DNA of 64,000 nt. Origin: Enterobacter cloacae (GTDB taxonomy: Bacteria; Pseudomonadota; Gammaproteobacteria; Enterobacterales; Enterobacteriaceae). Under the pieces are notes generated by a model that saw only the letters and a program-made list of their open reading frames with translations, was not told the DNA's origin and made no database searches. How positions within the stretch are numbered: position 1 is the stretch's first letter; each line of letters begins with the position of its first letter. The translations under genes and the position numbers were made by a program. Shown here in pieces: positions 11,449 through 19,380 of the stretch. The DNA lies in NCBI GenBank assembly GCA_014169315.1, contig AP022133.1, forward strand, positions 62,001-126,000, in the 5' to 3' direction.

Positions 11449-12453
11449 ATGAAGTACTGGACAATGCAGTCAGCCGGGCGCGACAACCTTATTCTGGATA
11501 CACAAGCTCAGCCAGAACCGGGGCCGTTTGACGTCCGGGTTCGTGTTAACGCGGTTGCACTGAACTACCGTGATAAGTTGATTGTTGAGGGGGCAATGCC
11601 TGCCGTTTTTCCGCTAACGCCTGCGTCAGATATGGCAGGTGTTGTTGAGGCTGTTGGTGAACAGGTGAGCCGCTTTCAGCCTGGCGACAGGGTCATTTCC
11701 TCTTTTTCGCCCGACTGGATAGACGGTAAACGTCCCGGCAGCGCAGTCGAACCCCACGGGGCTGCGCTCGGTGGTGCCTATCCTGGTATGCTGGCTCAGC
11801 AAATTGTGGTGAACGAAAACTGGCTGGTGGCTTCCCCGGAGAGTCTCAGCGATATCGAGGCCAGTACGCTGCCCTGCGCAGGATTAACCGCCTGGTTTGC
11901 CCTGGTTGAACAGGGGCAGTTAAAAGCCGGAGATTCCGTTCTGGTTCAGGGGACAGGCGGTGTGGCTCTGTTCGCCCTGCAAATTGCCAAAGCGCAGGGG
12001 GCAACGGTTTATGTCACCTCTTCCAGTGACGCTAAACTGGACCGCGCGAAAGCGCTGGGGGCTGATTTCGTCATAAATCGTCATCAGGGTGACTGGGTGG
12101 AACAGGCGTTATCGCTGAGCCGTGGTCGGGGCATCGACCATGTTGTGGATACGGTTGGTGGCGGTAACGTTGCACACTCTGTCGCCGCCGTTGCTCCCGG
12201 AGGAAGGGTTTCATTGATTGGAGTGTTAGAAGGAACAGAGATTGGTGTTCCTGCCGTAGCGATGTTAATGAAATCTGCCGTGATTCAGGGCATTGGTGTT
12301 GGGCATCGCCGGGCATTAACCGATCTCGTCCGGGCGGTAGATGCGACACATCTGAAGCCTGTTATCGACAGTACCTGGACGCTGGAACAGCTACCCGAAG
12401 CGCTGGCTCACCTGGAGAGTGGCCCATTCGGTAAGATTGTGATTACGCTATAA
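11449..12453 (+). CDS. Zinc-independent medium-chain oxidoreductase (quinone-oxidoreductase-like)
   Basis: 334 aa MDR-superfamily oxidoreductase. The start is at 11449 (MKYWTMQSAGRDN), preceded by AGGAAG. The N-terminal catalytic domain has ALNYRDKLIVEGAMP, where zinc alcohol dehydrogenases carry a catalytic cysteine; none is present, and the four-cysteine structural zinc lobe is also absent. The Rossmann fold shows VLVQGTGGVALFALQIAKAQ at about 163-182. It is therefore likely an NAD(P)H-dependent quinone or enone reductase; the substrate is unknown. It is divergent from the LysR regulator, its likely controller. Confidence 0.8.
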   Translation: MKYWTMQSAGRDNLILDTQAQPEPGPFDVRVRVNAVALNYRDKLIVEGAMPAVFPLTPASDMAGVVEAVGEQVSRFQPGDRVISSFSPDWIDGKRPGSAVEPHGAALGGAYPGMLAQQIVVNENWLVASPESLSDIEASTLPCAGLTAWFALVEQGQLKAGDSVLVQGTGGVALFALQIAKAQGATVYVTSSSDAKLDRAKALGADFVINRHQGDWVEQALSLSRGRGIDHVVDTVGGGNVAHSVAAVAPGGRVSLIGVLEGTEIGVPAVAMLMKSAVIQGIGVGHRRALTDLVRAVDATHLKPVIDSTWTLEQLPEALAHLESGPFGKIVITL

Positions 12454-12454
12454 A

Positions 12455-12474
12455 AAAGCCCCGTCAGGGGCTTT
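12455..12474 (+). terminator. Rho-independent terminator after the oxidoreductase gene
   Basis: An 8 bp stem, AAAGCCCC / GGGGCTTT with loop GTCA, starts one base after the oxidoreductase stop. The U-tract on the plus strand is short (TTT), while the other strand has a longer one (TTTTTTA), so it may work in both directions. It marks the last clearly host-type sequence before the satellite. Confidence 0.75.
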
Positions 12475-12560
12475 CAGAGATTTACTCGATTGGATCTGTT
12501 TATTGAGTATCGGCTTCAAATGCCCGTGATTGCTGGGTTTCTTGTAATGCGTTTTCTCAG

Positions 12561-12581
12561 TGGGTACACCCTTGTGTACAC
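12561..12581. repeat. Putative left attachment repeat (attL) of the satellite
   Basis: A 21 bp sequence, TGGGTACACC-C-TTGTGTACAC, recurs at 23129-23149 with one mismatch (C to T at the eleventh base). The two copies are in direct orientation, about 10.57 kb apart, and bracket all satellite genes, the right copy lying just upstream of the integrase. That is the pattern expected of att cores. The exact crossover point cannot be set from one sequence. Confidence 0.55.
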
Positions 12582-12702
12582 GGTATTTTGAGGTGCTGCC
12601 TTTGGCTGCTCATTTTATGCTCTCATGCTTGCTGTTCTGGCCTCTTATCTTTTGCGCCTTATTGTATGATACCTCTATCCCACAATAAGGAATCAGCCAG
12701 CC

Positions 12703-13062
12703 ATGAGAATGACCAGCCGAAAAAAAGAGATACTCAGCTACTTTGAGCCGGATAACCTCGAATGGGTGACGGGTGAGATTGGCGCTCCTCCGTTCGATGT
12801 CTCGGGCGTGGCGTACCTGCTTCACGGCATGGGGTCGTTCGATAAGCGCCACCCGCTAGAATCAACCCGGCGAACTCTTGAAAGCATGGTTGCTGGTGGG
12901 TTGCTTGAGCGGGTGACAGTGTACGAATCCCGGCAGGTAAAGCGTGGCGGTGAAACTAGCGCAACGGTCGTGCGCTACGGTTTACCCGGTCAGTGTGCCG
13001 TTGTGCGCGATAATGGCGGCGCTGATAAAGCGATTGATGGGGAATGCGAGCGGGTTGGCTGA
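12703..13062 (+). CDS. Small winged-helix-like satellite protein
   Basis: 119 aa, the only satellite gene on the plus strand, reading inward from the left attachment repeat. An AAGGA sequence precedes the start, and a TATGAT -10-like box lies 33 bp upstream. The layout MTSRKKEILSYF, a middle segment, then RRTLESMVAGGLLERV and a basic beta-hairpin-like stretch (ESRQVKRGG) suggests a winged helix: recognition helix plus wing. A second start at 12709 is possible. The function is unknown; a DNA-binding regulator is a reasonable guess. Confidence 0.6.
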   Translation: MRMTSRKKEILSYFEPDNLEWVTGEIGAPPFDVSGVAYLLHGMGSFDKRHPLESTRRTLESMVAGGLLERVTVYESRQVKRGGETSATVVRYGLPGQCAVVRDNGGADKAIDGECERVG

Positions 13063-13217
13063 GTCGAACGGGGCAGGGCGGAATAGATAAAAAAACATAT
13101 GACGGGTTAATCTGCGTACTGGATTCAAGCCCTTATCTGGCGCGGATCTCTCTTCATATTGGCTTTGAGTCCGTCCAGTACAGTCCAGTATTTCAACATT
13201 GGTGACTATACGGATTG

Positions 13218-13595
13218 CTAACATGCGCCGCTTTTTTTAACCCTTCGCAGATCCCGCCTTGCTTGCATTGAAACGGATCTCGCTAATCTCAGCTCAAGCC
13301 GTGCGATTCTGTCGGCATGTAGCCCCATGAGTCCGTTAATCAATGTCATCTCGCGCCATTCTTCTGTTCCCGGCGTCGGATTAGTCGCCAGTAATAGCCC
13401 GTATCTCTCAGCCAGCATGAGGTTTCTTGCACGATTTCGCACCAGCGGAGAAAGCGCCTCTCCTCCCTCAAATGGGAAGAATGCCCGCCGACTGCGTTCG
13501 CCATGCTTGACGGCATTAGTATTGCCCAATGGTGCGCCTGCGCCTTTCCGCTTGCCACCCCATCCCGATCTTGATTGTTGGCTATTTTTTTTCAT
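13218..13595 (-). CDS. Satellite protein with GGKRKGAGAPLGN N-terminus (terminase-small-subunit-like?)
   Basis: 125 aa, last gene of the leftward satellite run. The basic glycine-rich opening GWGGKRKGAGAPLGNTNAVK resembles the N-terminal motif found in many phage small terminase or terminase-associated proteins, but I cannot align the rest. The second half is helical and arginine-rich (LRLARSVSMQARRDLRRVK). If the resemblance holds, it could act in redirecting helper packaging, but this is a guess from one motif. A separate AT-rich gap of about 370 bp precedes it. Confidence 0.6.
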   Translation of the reverse strand: MKKNSQQSRSGWGGKRKGAGAPLGNTNAVKHGERSRRAFFPFEGGEALSPLVRNRARNLMLAERYGLLLATNPTPGTEEWREMTLINGLMGLHADRIARLELRLARSVSMQARRDLRRVKKSGAC

Positions 13596-13674
13596 TTAAC
13601 GGCTCACTGTGCGCAAAAACCTTAACAAGCCCTAACAATACCTTAATAAAACTGTATATCTAACTTCCGCCATC

Positions 13675-13840
13675 TACTGCGAACGGATAGCGCCCAAGCC
13701 AGAAATATCAAGCCTCTCCACCATTTTGCGAATGAGCAATTCGCGCTTAGAAATTACTGCGAATTCGCAGTTAGCATTCGTCAGGTAGTACGCACGCTGA
13801 ATGCGCAGTTTTGCCGCGTACCTGACTGCGTACTGCGAAC
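13675..13840. repeat. Repeat cluster with ACTGCGAA boxes in a gene-free gap
   Basis: The gap 13596-13967 holds no convincing gene. It contains two identical 10-mers, TACTGCGAAC, at 13675-13684 and 13831-13840, and between them a perfect 16 bp palindrome, ACTGCGAATTCGCAGT, at 13756-13771, whose half-site is the same ACTGCGAA box. Further partial matches (TTGCGAAT, TGCGCAGTT) lie around it. This looks like a multi-site protein-binding region: an operator for the gene at 13218-13595, or a second replication site comparable to crr in phage P4. Confidence 0.55.
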
Positions 13841-13967
13841 CAGTGGCGCGAACCAGAATATTTTGGACAACCTAAATCACGTTCTGGCTTCCAGCCCACG
13901 ACTGGCGCGGGTTTAGCGCTACGAGGGTTTAAAATCTGTCAAGAACAGTCCAGAATTTACAGCCTTT

Positions 13968-14291
13968 TTAGTGCGAACATTGCTGCGAGCTGTCGCCCCC
14001 GCTGGTGGTCTGTCGTTGCTTCTTACCGCCATTTAACCGGAAGGCGTTACCGTTCGGTTGCGCTATCCCCATGCGGTGTTGCGTTTCGGTAACAGCTTTA
14101 TGCAGGTCGCCAAAGTCCTCAACCTTCACGGGCGGTCGCTTCACATTTGTCAGACACGTATCACGTCGCTGCTTTACCCATTCCCGATCATCGTCCTCAG
14201 CACAAAGCATCATGACTTCCTGCCAGCGCGTCGCAGCCCTGCGATACAGCCCCTTTGCTTCCAGAGCCTCTGCTTTACTATCGTTGACCAT
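13968..14291 (-). CDS. PerC-family regulator-like protein
   Basis: 107 aa. The N-terminal half (KAEALEAKGLYRRAATRWQE, followed by RDTC) matches the PerC family, small phage- and plasmid-borne proteins that include transcriptional activators of virulence genes in EPEC and EHEC. The C-terminal half is polar and probably disordered (KKQRQTTSGGDSSQQCSH). It starts 11 bp after the ssb stop, so it is probably in the same transcript. Its target here is unknown. Confidence 0.72.
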   Translation of the reverse strand: MVNDSKAEALEAKGLYRRAATRWQEVMMLCAEDDDREWVKQRRDTCLTNVKRPPVKVEDFGDLHKAVTETQHRMGIAQPNGNAFRLNGGKKQRQTTSGGDSSQQCSH

Positions 14292-14302
14292 GCTTATCTC
14301 CC

Positions 14303-14737
14303 TCAGAATGGCGTTTCATCGTCGAATGGTGGGCGCTGGTCGTATTCATCACGGGATGGCTGCTGCGCACGTCTCAGCGCGTCCGTTGCCTGTCCCTGCT
14401 GTCCTGCCTTCCCGCCGGGGCGTACCGTTCTGGCGCTGATCACACTGTCGGCTACTACCTGATACCCCTGCTGTGTACCGCCGTCCTGCCCTGTCCACTG
14501 GTTGAGTTGCATATTGCCTGCCACGCTCACAAGGTCGCCTTTCTGGTGCTTTGCCAGCGCATCGGCCTGCTTCCCAAAAGCAATAACGCCCAGCCAGAAG
14601 GTTGACTCTCCCGCCTCTGCCGCATTACAGGGGAGCGACACCGCCAGCCGCGCCATCGCCATGTTGTTACCGTTCGTTGTGGTGCGGGTCTGGGGATCTG
14701 CCACCAGCCGCCCGTATGCTGATAGTTGTGCTGTCAT
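14303..14737 (-). CDS. Single-stranded DNA-binding protein (satellite-encoded SSB)
   Basis: 144 aa OB-fold protein: residues 1-105 show the SSB pattern (YGRLVADPQTRTTTNGNNMA, FWLGVIAFGKQADALAKHQK, GDLVSVAGNMQLNQW). The C-terminus is glycine/glutamine-rich and ends acidic, DDETPF, close to the DDDIPF tip that recruits replication proteins. It overlaps the preceding small gene by one base (TAATG), so translation is coupled. With the primase-helicase and the iteron array next to it, this is the satellite replication module. Confidence 0.85.
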   Translation of the reverse strand: MTAQLSAYGRLVADPQTRTTTNGNNMAMARLAVSLPCNAAEAGESTFWLGVIAFGKQADALAKHQKGDLVSVAGNMQLNQWTGQDGGTQQGYQVVADSVISARTVRPGGKAGQQGQATDALRRAQQPSRDEYDQRPPFDDETPF

Positions 14738-14922
14738 TAAGCGCCCTCCATTCTTGATAACGTGTTGTCAATATTCCCGGCGGCTCGTTTCAGGTAGTCC
14801 ATGCTGTCATTTAGCCGGGATAATTCGCCAGCCAGTAACAAGGCCGCCGCCTCCTGCGCGGTGAACCCCAGCGCTTCAATCTCTCTAATAACTTCTATCT
14901 GCTTTTTATGATGTTCGTTCAT
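14737..14922 (-). CDS. Small conserved satellite protein upstream of ssb
   Basis: 61 aa starting at 14922 (MNEHHKKQIEVIRE), with AAGGG upstream; a longer frame exists but runs into the iteron region. It is predicted largely helical (EALGFTAQEAAALLLAGELS, RLNDSMDYLKRAAGNIDN). I do not recognise the family. The one-base overlap with ssb and the position just downstream of the putative origin suggest a replication accessory role, which is inference only. Confidence 0.6.
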   Translation of the reverse strand: MNEHHKKQIEVIREIEALGFTAQEAAALLLAGELSRLNDSMDYLKRAAGNIDNTLSRMEGA

Positions 14923-14982
14923 TTTTTCGCCCTTTAGCTGAATCATACCCCCCCCCTGTAAATCTTTTTTGGGGTGTAATAT

Positions 14983-15223
14983 CCCTACCAAACCCTACTA
15001 ATCGGGAAAACCCAGATATGGCGCGGCTTTCAGGCTAGTAGGGAATTGTTTTTCTTACCCTACTTAACCCTACTTATCCCTACCAAATACCAAAAAACGG
15101 TTATGTGTGGCTTCTTGTTTAGTAGGCATATGTAGGGATAAGTAGGGATAAATATATATATCCCTACCAGTCTACAAACCCCGTCATTACTGGCCTTAAA
15201 TGACTTTGTAGGGATAGGTAGGG
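14983..15223. other. Iteron array, putative replication origin of the satellite
   Basis: The 317 bp between the primase-helicase stop and the next gene hold eleven exact copies of the hexamer CCCTAC or its complement GTAGGG, plus one degenerate copy (15122). CCCTAC begins at 14983, 14993, 15058, 15068, 15078 and 15162; GTAGGG at 15038, 15132, 15142, 15208 and 15218. Within each cluster the spacing is exactly 10 bp, about one helical turn. An AT-rich stretch (AAATATATATAT) lies at 15150-15161. P4-type satellites carry iterons recognised by the primase-helicase C-terminus, so an origin is the best reading. Confidence 0.78.
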
Positions 15224-15239
15224 ATAAATCAGGGGTAAA

Positions 15240-17684
15240 CTATTCCTCGCCCCCTTCGGCGGTGCTGCTGCCATATGCTCGCGGTATAAACTCCTCCGCC
15301 AGCTCATTGATCCCGACGTTCGTCTGCGCTCTGCCGTTAATGCTGCGTGTCAGGTAGCTGGCCCGGTATTCTCTGGCGGCTGATTTAATGGCGCGTGAGA
15401 ACTTGTTGACGGAAAGCGGCTTACCCAGCCCGTGATATTCCATGAATGCCAGATACAGATGATAGAGATACACCCTCGGCTCTGGCTGGCCCGCCCACGT
15501 TCCGCCGCCCATCATCAGGCCCCTCGGCTCGTTCATAAAATACAAGGCCGCGCACATGTCTATAACCGGATCTGTCCCGCGCTTAACGCCCAACGCCTCT
15601 GCGGAATCGCGCTGCTCGATTAAAAGCGTTTTAGCTTTGTTCTGGTCGGCAAACATTGCCAGCAAGTGACGAATAATTACCGGCATTTCACGGCGGATCT
15701 TCGCTGTCAGGTCGGGGTCTTTCTCCGCTTCTGATACCGGATTATCGAACGGGAATATCACACGGCGGCGGGCAATGCCCCCGCTGCGCTCGGTAAAGGT
15801 CATTGGTTCGTTGTTGGTTGCGAGAACAACGGCATTCAGCACGGCGGTGAACTGCTTTTCATACTTACCATCAATCTCTACCGGGTCGCCGCCTGTAATG
15901 GCCTTTATCCCTGCGCCTTCGCCAACATAGCGGGTCTGGTCTGGCATGATAATCAGGCTTTTTCCCACAAGCTGCGCCCGCCCTCTGGCTGTGTCTAGCG
16001 TTCCCATGCTGGCGCTGGCTGTGTTGTGCTCACCTGCCAGTGATACGGCTATGCTGCTAAATACAGATTTCCCGCTGCCGCCTTCCCCGGTTACTTCTAT
16101 AAATAGCTGCCAGTCATGACGGCGAGCCAGAACCATAAACAACGCCGCCTTAATCCGCGCGGCTCTGTCGCCATTCCCTCCGGTGGCGTGATTAATCCAG
16201 CGGGTGAAATTCGGCGCATGGGTTGCAAGGGTCTCCCCGCGCTCCGCTGGCGTGTATTCAATGCCGTTGTGATTCATCAGCCAGTTATCAGGCGCGTGCG
16301 GTCTGAACTCCTGCGCTTTCAGGTCATAAATTCCGTTACTGAATCCGATACAATCCGCTGGCTGCTCTCCGGTGGGCGGGATCTGTAGCTTCATGGTGGC
16401 TACAACCGACTTAACGCCTTTCTCCGTGTAATGCGCCTCGTGTTCGTCGAATATTGCCACCATCTCCCGTTCAAGCTCTGCCTCTGGCAGCCTCTCCCAA
16501 ACCCCGCAAGCGTACCGATAAACCGCCTGACTGTCGGTGTTTACTGCCAGACGCTCCCACCGGGCAGACAGTAGCCGCGCCTTCTGGCTCGCGGCCATCT
16601 GTGAAATATCCCCGGCCTCTGCGCTCCGGCGTTTTTTACCGCCCTCAATGGCCTGTAGTTGTGGTTTCACGGCATCCCCCTGAATCTGGTACATCGAATC
16701 GTTAAAAGCGGCTGTAGCGGCTTCCAGCCCGTTTTGCTGGCGGTAGTCGTCCCAGTCGGCTTTATGGTCTGTCTGCGGCAGCGCCACCCAGCCAGCCACG
16801 GACAAGGCGGCTTTCTCTGCGGCATCTTTGCCCGTGTTCGCCTGTTCGTCCTGCTGGTGGTCGTTATCTGCGGCAATGACAATCTGCGCGGCTGGATACA
16901 TCCGGCACATCACTTCGGCAACGGGTAGCAGGTTGCCAGCGTCAATTGCTGCCACTGTCAGCGCCTCCGGGCGCATCAGGTGAACTGAAAGGGCCGTCGC
17001 CAGCCCCTCGGCAATTAAAACGCTCTGCGGCGATTCTGGCGCGTTTACGGCGTGATATGCCCCACGCTTTGCTGAACCTGTCAGGAGTCGCTTCTCTCCC
17101 TGCGGTGTAATGGTTTGCGCTGCCACTACTGCGCCAGATCCATCCACCAGCGGCAGGAGTAACGAACCATCGGGCATAACCGGGTAATTAAACCCGGTCA
17201 GCCCTTTTGATTGCAGGTAATCAGATTCGCCCTGTATGGCACTCTGGCGCATTCCGGCATACAGACGGGCAAACGTAGCCCTTCGCTGCTCTGCGTCCTC
17301 GGCTGCCTGTTTCAGGCGCTCCTGCTCACGCTGCTGGCGGTCAGCTTCCAGTTGCTCCCTTCTCTGGCTCGCTGCCGTCGGGTCGGTTTCTGTCTCCCGG
17401 TAATCAATACCCAGCACATCAGCGGCAAGCTGTGCCGCCTCCGTGGTGTCGCAGTTGTTCACCTTCTTAATCAGGTCTAAGCCATCGCCCGCGCCGCACT
17501 GGTTGCAGATAAAGCTACCGCGCCCGTTGTCGTCGAATCTGAAACGGTCTTTTCCACCACATACAGGGCAGGGGGCATGACGGCGCGATGAATCTGGCAC
17601 GTCGATAGACAATCCAGCCAGCACATAAGGCCAGCGCCCTGCTGCGGCGCTGGTCACTTCGCGGATAATGTCGATATTACGCAT
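15240..17684 (-). CDS. P4-alpha-like primase-helicase
   Basis: 814 aa replication protein of the phage P4 alpha type. Residues 38-61 form a primase zinc ribbon (CPVCGGKDRFRF ... CNQCGAGDG). A Toprim-like segment follows (VLIAEGLATALSVH at about 222, then AADNDH). The D5/SF3 helicase domain has Walker A GEGGSGKSVFSS at about 530, and LATNNEPMTFTERSGGIARR further on. The C-terminal part is probably the origin-binding domain. A strong GGGAGGT ribosome site precedes the ATG at 17684. It is flanked downstream by the iteron array, its likely target. Confidence 0.92.
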   Translation of the reverse strand: MRNIDIIREVTSAAAGRWPYVLAGLSIDVPDSSRRHAPCPVCGGKDRFRFDDNGRGSFICNQCGAGDGLDLIKKVNNCDTTEAAQLAADVLGIDYRETETDPTAASQRREQLEADRQQREQERLKQAAEDAEQRRATFARLYAGMRQSAIQGESDYLQSKGLTGFNYPVMPDGSLLLPLVDGSGAVVAAQTITPQGEKRLLTGSAKRGAYHAVNAPESPQSVLIAEGLATALSVHLMRPEALTVAAIDAGNLLPVAEVMCRMYPAAQIVIAADNDHQQDEQANTGKDAAEKAALSVAGWVALPQTDHKADWDDYRQQNGLEAATAAFNDSMYQIQGDAVKPQLQAIEGGKKRRSAEAGDISQMAASQKARLLSARWERLAVNTDSQAVYRYACGVWERLPEAELEREMVAIFDEHEAHYTEKGVKSVVATMKLQIPPTGEQPADCIGFSNGIYDLKAQEFRPHAPDNWLMNHNGIEYTPAERGETLATHAPNFTRWINHATGGNGDRAARIKAALFMVLARRHDWQLFIEVTGEGGSGKSVFSSIAVSLAGEHNTASASMGTLDTARGRAQLVGKSLIIMPDQTRYVGEGAGIKAITGGDPVEIDGKYEKQFTAVLNAVVLATNNEPMTFTERSGGIARRRVIFPFDNPVSEAEKDPDLTAKIRREMPVIIRHLLAMFADQNKAKTLLIEQRDSAEALGVKRGTDPVIDMCAALYFMNEPRGLMMGGGTWAGQPEPRVYLYHLYLAFMEYHGLGKPLSVNKFSRAIKSAAREYRASYLTRSINGRAQTNVGINELAEEFIPRAYGSSTAEGGEE

Positions 17685-17698
17685 TCGTGTTACCTCCC

Positions 17699-18325
17699 TC
17701 AGTGCGCCGCTGGCATTTCAGGCCAGCCGTTTTCATCCAGATCAGCAATGAAGTGATCGTGTAGCTCTGCCAGCGTTTCACGTCCGAACGGGGTCAGCTC
17801 GCCGCGCTCCGTGTCGATCATGGCCTGATAAAAAACAATGGCGTTCGCCGTTCCCTGCTCAATGCCGTAGCGCTCAATCATTGCGCCCTCGATGTTATTC
17901 GCCATCGCCAGACGTTCCGCGAACGGGTAAACCACAATCCCCGCTGTGCCATTTGAATAAAACGTCACCAGCGACGATTTGCCGTCAGCCTCCGTGACGG
18001 TGGTTGTGCCGTTTTCGCGCTTCATCTCAGAAATGAACGTCGCAGCAATCAGCCAGCGCCACATAGTGACGTTATGCTGCGCGGTGAAGTCGAACCAGCC
18101 ACGCACCCCGCCATCAGCAACGGCAAAATGTATGGCGTATCCGATATCTGGCTTGTCGTCGTACTCTCCGGCGTCAAGGCCGTTCACGGCGCTCTCGTAG
18201 CTGATAAGAGCAAACTGCTCATATCCCCCGGCATCATTGCGGGCCATGATATTGACGCCGTGCGGTGTGGCTTCGGCGTGGAATAAGTCGGGATTTCCAG
18301 ATTTAAAGGTCAGTACGTTACTCAT
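17699..18325 (-). CDS. Conserved satellite protein of unknown function
   Basis: 208 aa, acidic, with no motif I can name. It begins MSNVLTFKSGNPDLFHAEAT and ends DENGWPEMPAAH. The middle contains alternating hydrophobic stretches suggestive of a mixed alpha/beta fold (IGYAIHFAVADGGVRGWFDF). Its ATG overlaps the stop of the upstream small gene (ATGA), and the primase-helicase begins 14 bp after its stop, so it belongs to the early replication operon. Confidence 0.72.
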   Translation of the reverse strand: MSNVLTFKSGNPDLFHAEATPHGVNIMARNDAGGYEQFALISYESAVNGLDAGEYDDKPDIGYAIHFAVADGGVRGWFDFTAQHNVTMWRWLIAATFISEMKRENGTTTVTEADGKSSLVTFYSNGTAGIVVYPFAERLAMANNIEGAMIERYGIEQGTANAIVFYQAMIDTERGELTPFGRETLAELHDHFIADLDENGWPEMPAAH

Positions 18326-18501
18326 GCTGCCACCTCACGAATGCGGGTAATCTGGATGTGGGAAAGGCGTTCATTTCTGGCCTGATTTAGCGCCTCAGCT
18401 TTGGCGCTGATCGCGCTGCGGGCGTCAACGATATAAACGAACTCGACTAATTCGCCGCTCCGGGCGGTGGCGCATCCTGCAACACGGAAGTAATTAAGCA
18501 T
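18322..18501 (-). CDS. Small satellite protein (59 aa)
   Basis: 59 aa, from ATG at 18501 (MLNYFRVAGCATARSGELVE) to TGA at 18322. It overlaps the upstream Ash/Icd-like gene by 8 bases and the downstream gene by ATGA, so it is embedded in a chain of translationally coupled genes, the main reason to accept it. Predicted fold is beta-strands followed by a helix (DARSAISAKAEALNQARNER). I do not recognise the family. Confidence 0.68.
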   Translation of the reverse strand: MLNYFRVAGCATARSGELVEFVYIVDARSAISAKAEALNQARNERLSHIQITRIREVAA

Positions 18502-19210
18502 GTGCGCCCCCTGTGCGAATACGTCCGGCGAAAAAGCAAACGTGATCCCGCGCCAGAATGCGGCGGGCTTCCTGCTCAGTCTCTGCGGCGATATGGTGGA
18601 TTTTGGCGGTAATTGTCGGCATATCGCGGCGAACTGCTGCGATTAACCAGATGAATTGCGGATTTTGGGTAGGGGTAGTAGCCAGCATAGCGGCAGCCTC
18701 CTGTAACTGGGATTTATTCCCACCACCGGAAACGCCAATTTCACTGGTGGTGAGCTGAACAGGGTTGGCGTAACCGGCGTTACAGGAAACCGGCGCGGAT
18801 CGCTCCGCCCCCATCCAGCCCACCATTACTTTTTGAGCAATATGGGCTATAGCCATATCGCTGGGAAATAGGTGTGCAGATGCGAGGACACAAAAAAAGA
18901 CGCTCGGCGCGTCATGTGTCGCCTGTAACATTATCAGGACGCCAATCCCGGCACCTGATTTTGCAGGTGCGCTATAACCATAAACCGGGTCGGCGATAGT
19001 CAGCAAGCCCTTTTTTATGGACTCCGAAAACTCACCTTCGCGCGTGCGCGTACTGGTCGCTAAAGTCGATGTGGCAAAACCCGCCACGGTAGTATCCCGT
19101 TTCACTACATAAGAAAAAGATGGAAATTTATTATCCATAACTGAGCTATTACAGCTTATATCTACTGACAGGCCAGCCAGTGATAGGGGCTTTCTCTGGA
19201 CGGCAATCAT
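18494..19210 (-). CDS. Ash family / host cell division inhibitor Icd-like protein
   Basis: 238 aa. The centre (SAPAKSGAGIGV ... DAPSVFFCVLASAH) is the Ash-family signature seen in P4-type satellites. The C-terminus (TQNPQFIWLIAAVRRDMP ... FFAGRIRTGG) matches proteins annotated as Icd-like, named after a phage P1 product that blocks cell division. The start at 19210 overlaps the stop of the DUF4222 gene (ATGA), favouring it over the in-frame Met at about residue 25. The true function in satellites is not established. Confidence 0.75.
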   Translation of the reverse strand: MIAVQRKPLSLAGLSVDISCNSSVMDNKFPSFSYVVKRDTTVAGFATSTLATSTRTREGEFSESIKKGLLTIADPVYGYSAPAKSGAGIGVLIMLQATHDAPSVFFCVLASAHLFPSDMAIAHIAQKVMVGWMGAERSAPVSCNAGYANPVQLTTSEIGVSGGGNKSQLQEAAAMLATTPTQNPQFIWLIAAVRRDMPTITAKIHHIAAETEQEARRILARDHVCFFAGRIRTGGAHA

Positions 19211-19380
19211 TGTTCCACCTCCGCGAACTCCTTCATGAATCGCTCAATCGGCTGTACGCACGGGTATTGATATCCGTCACGGTAGAACGTCACGCGGTTA
19301 TGCTCGACGTGCTCAACGGTCACTACAGCCCCGTGGGAATCCTTGTAACGGCTTCCCGGCATCGGATTATGGTTACGCAT
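19207..19380 (-). CDS. DUF4222 family protein
   Basis: 57 aa, ATG at 19380 to TGA at 19207. Pattern: PGSRYKDSHGAVVTVEHV, then NRVTFYRDGYQYPCVQPIER and FMKEF, matching the DUF4222 family of small lambdoid-phage and satellite proteins. The fold reads as a small beta-barrel. It overlaps the antirepressor gene by 8 bases and the next gene by ATGA, so it is coupled to both. No function is known. Confidence 0.75.
   Translation of the reverse strand: MRNHNPMPGSRYKDSHGAVVTVEHVEHNRVTFYRDGYQYPCVQPIERFMKEFAEVEQ

Noticed and set aside
12982..13224. Possible 80-codon minus-strand gene between the winged-helix gene and the 13218 gene
   Set aside because: Overlaps the end of the better supported plus-strand gene, no ribosome site, no recognisable pattern.
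14983..15223. CRISPR array
   Set aside because: Repeat units are only 6-8 bp with 10 bp spacing and mixed orientation, not 28-37 bp repeats with unique spacers.
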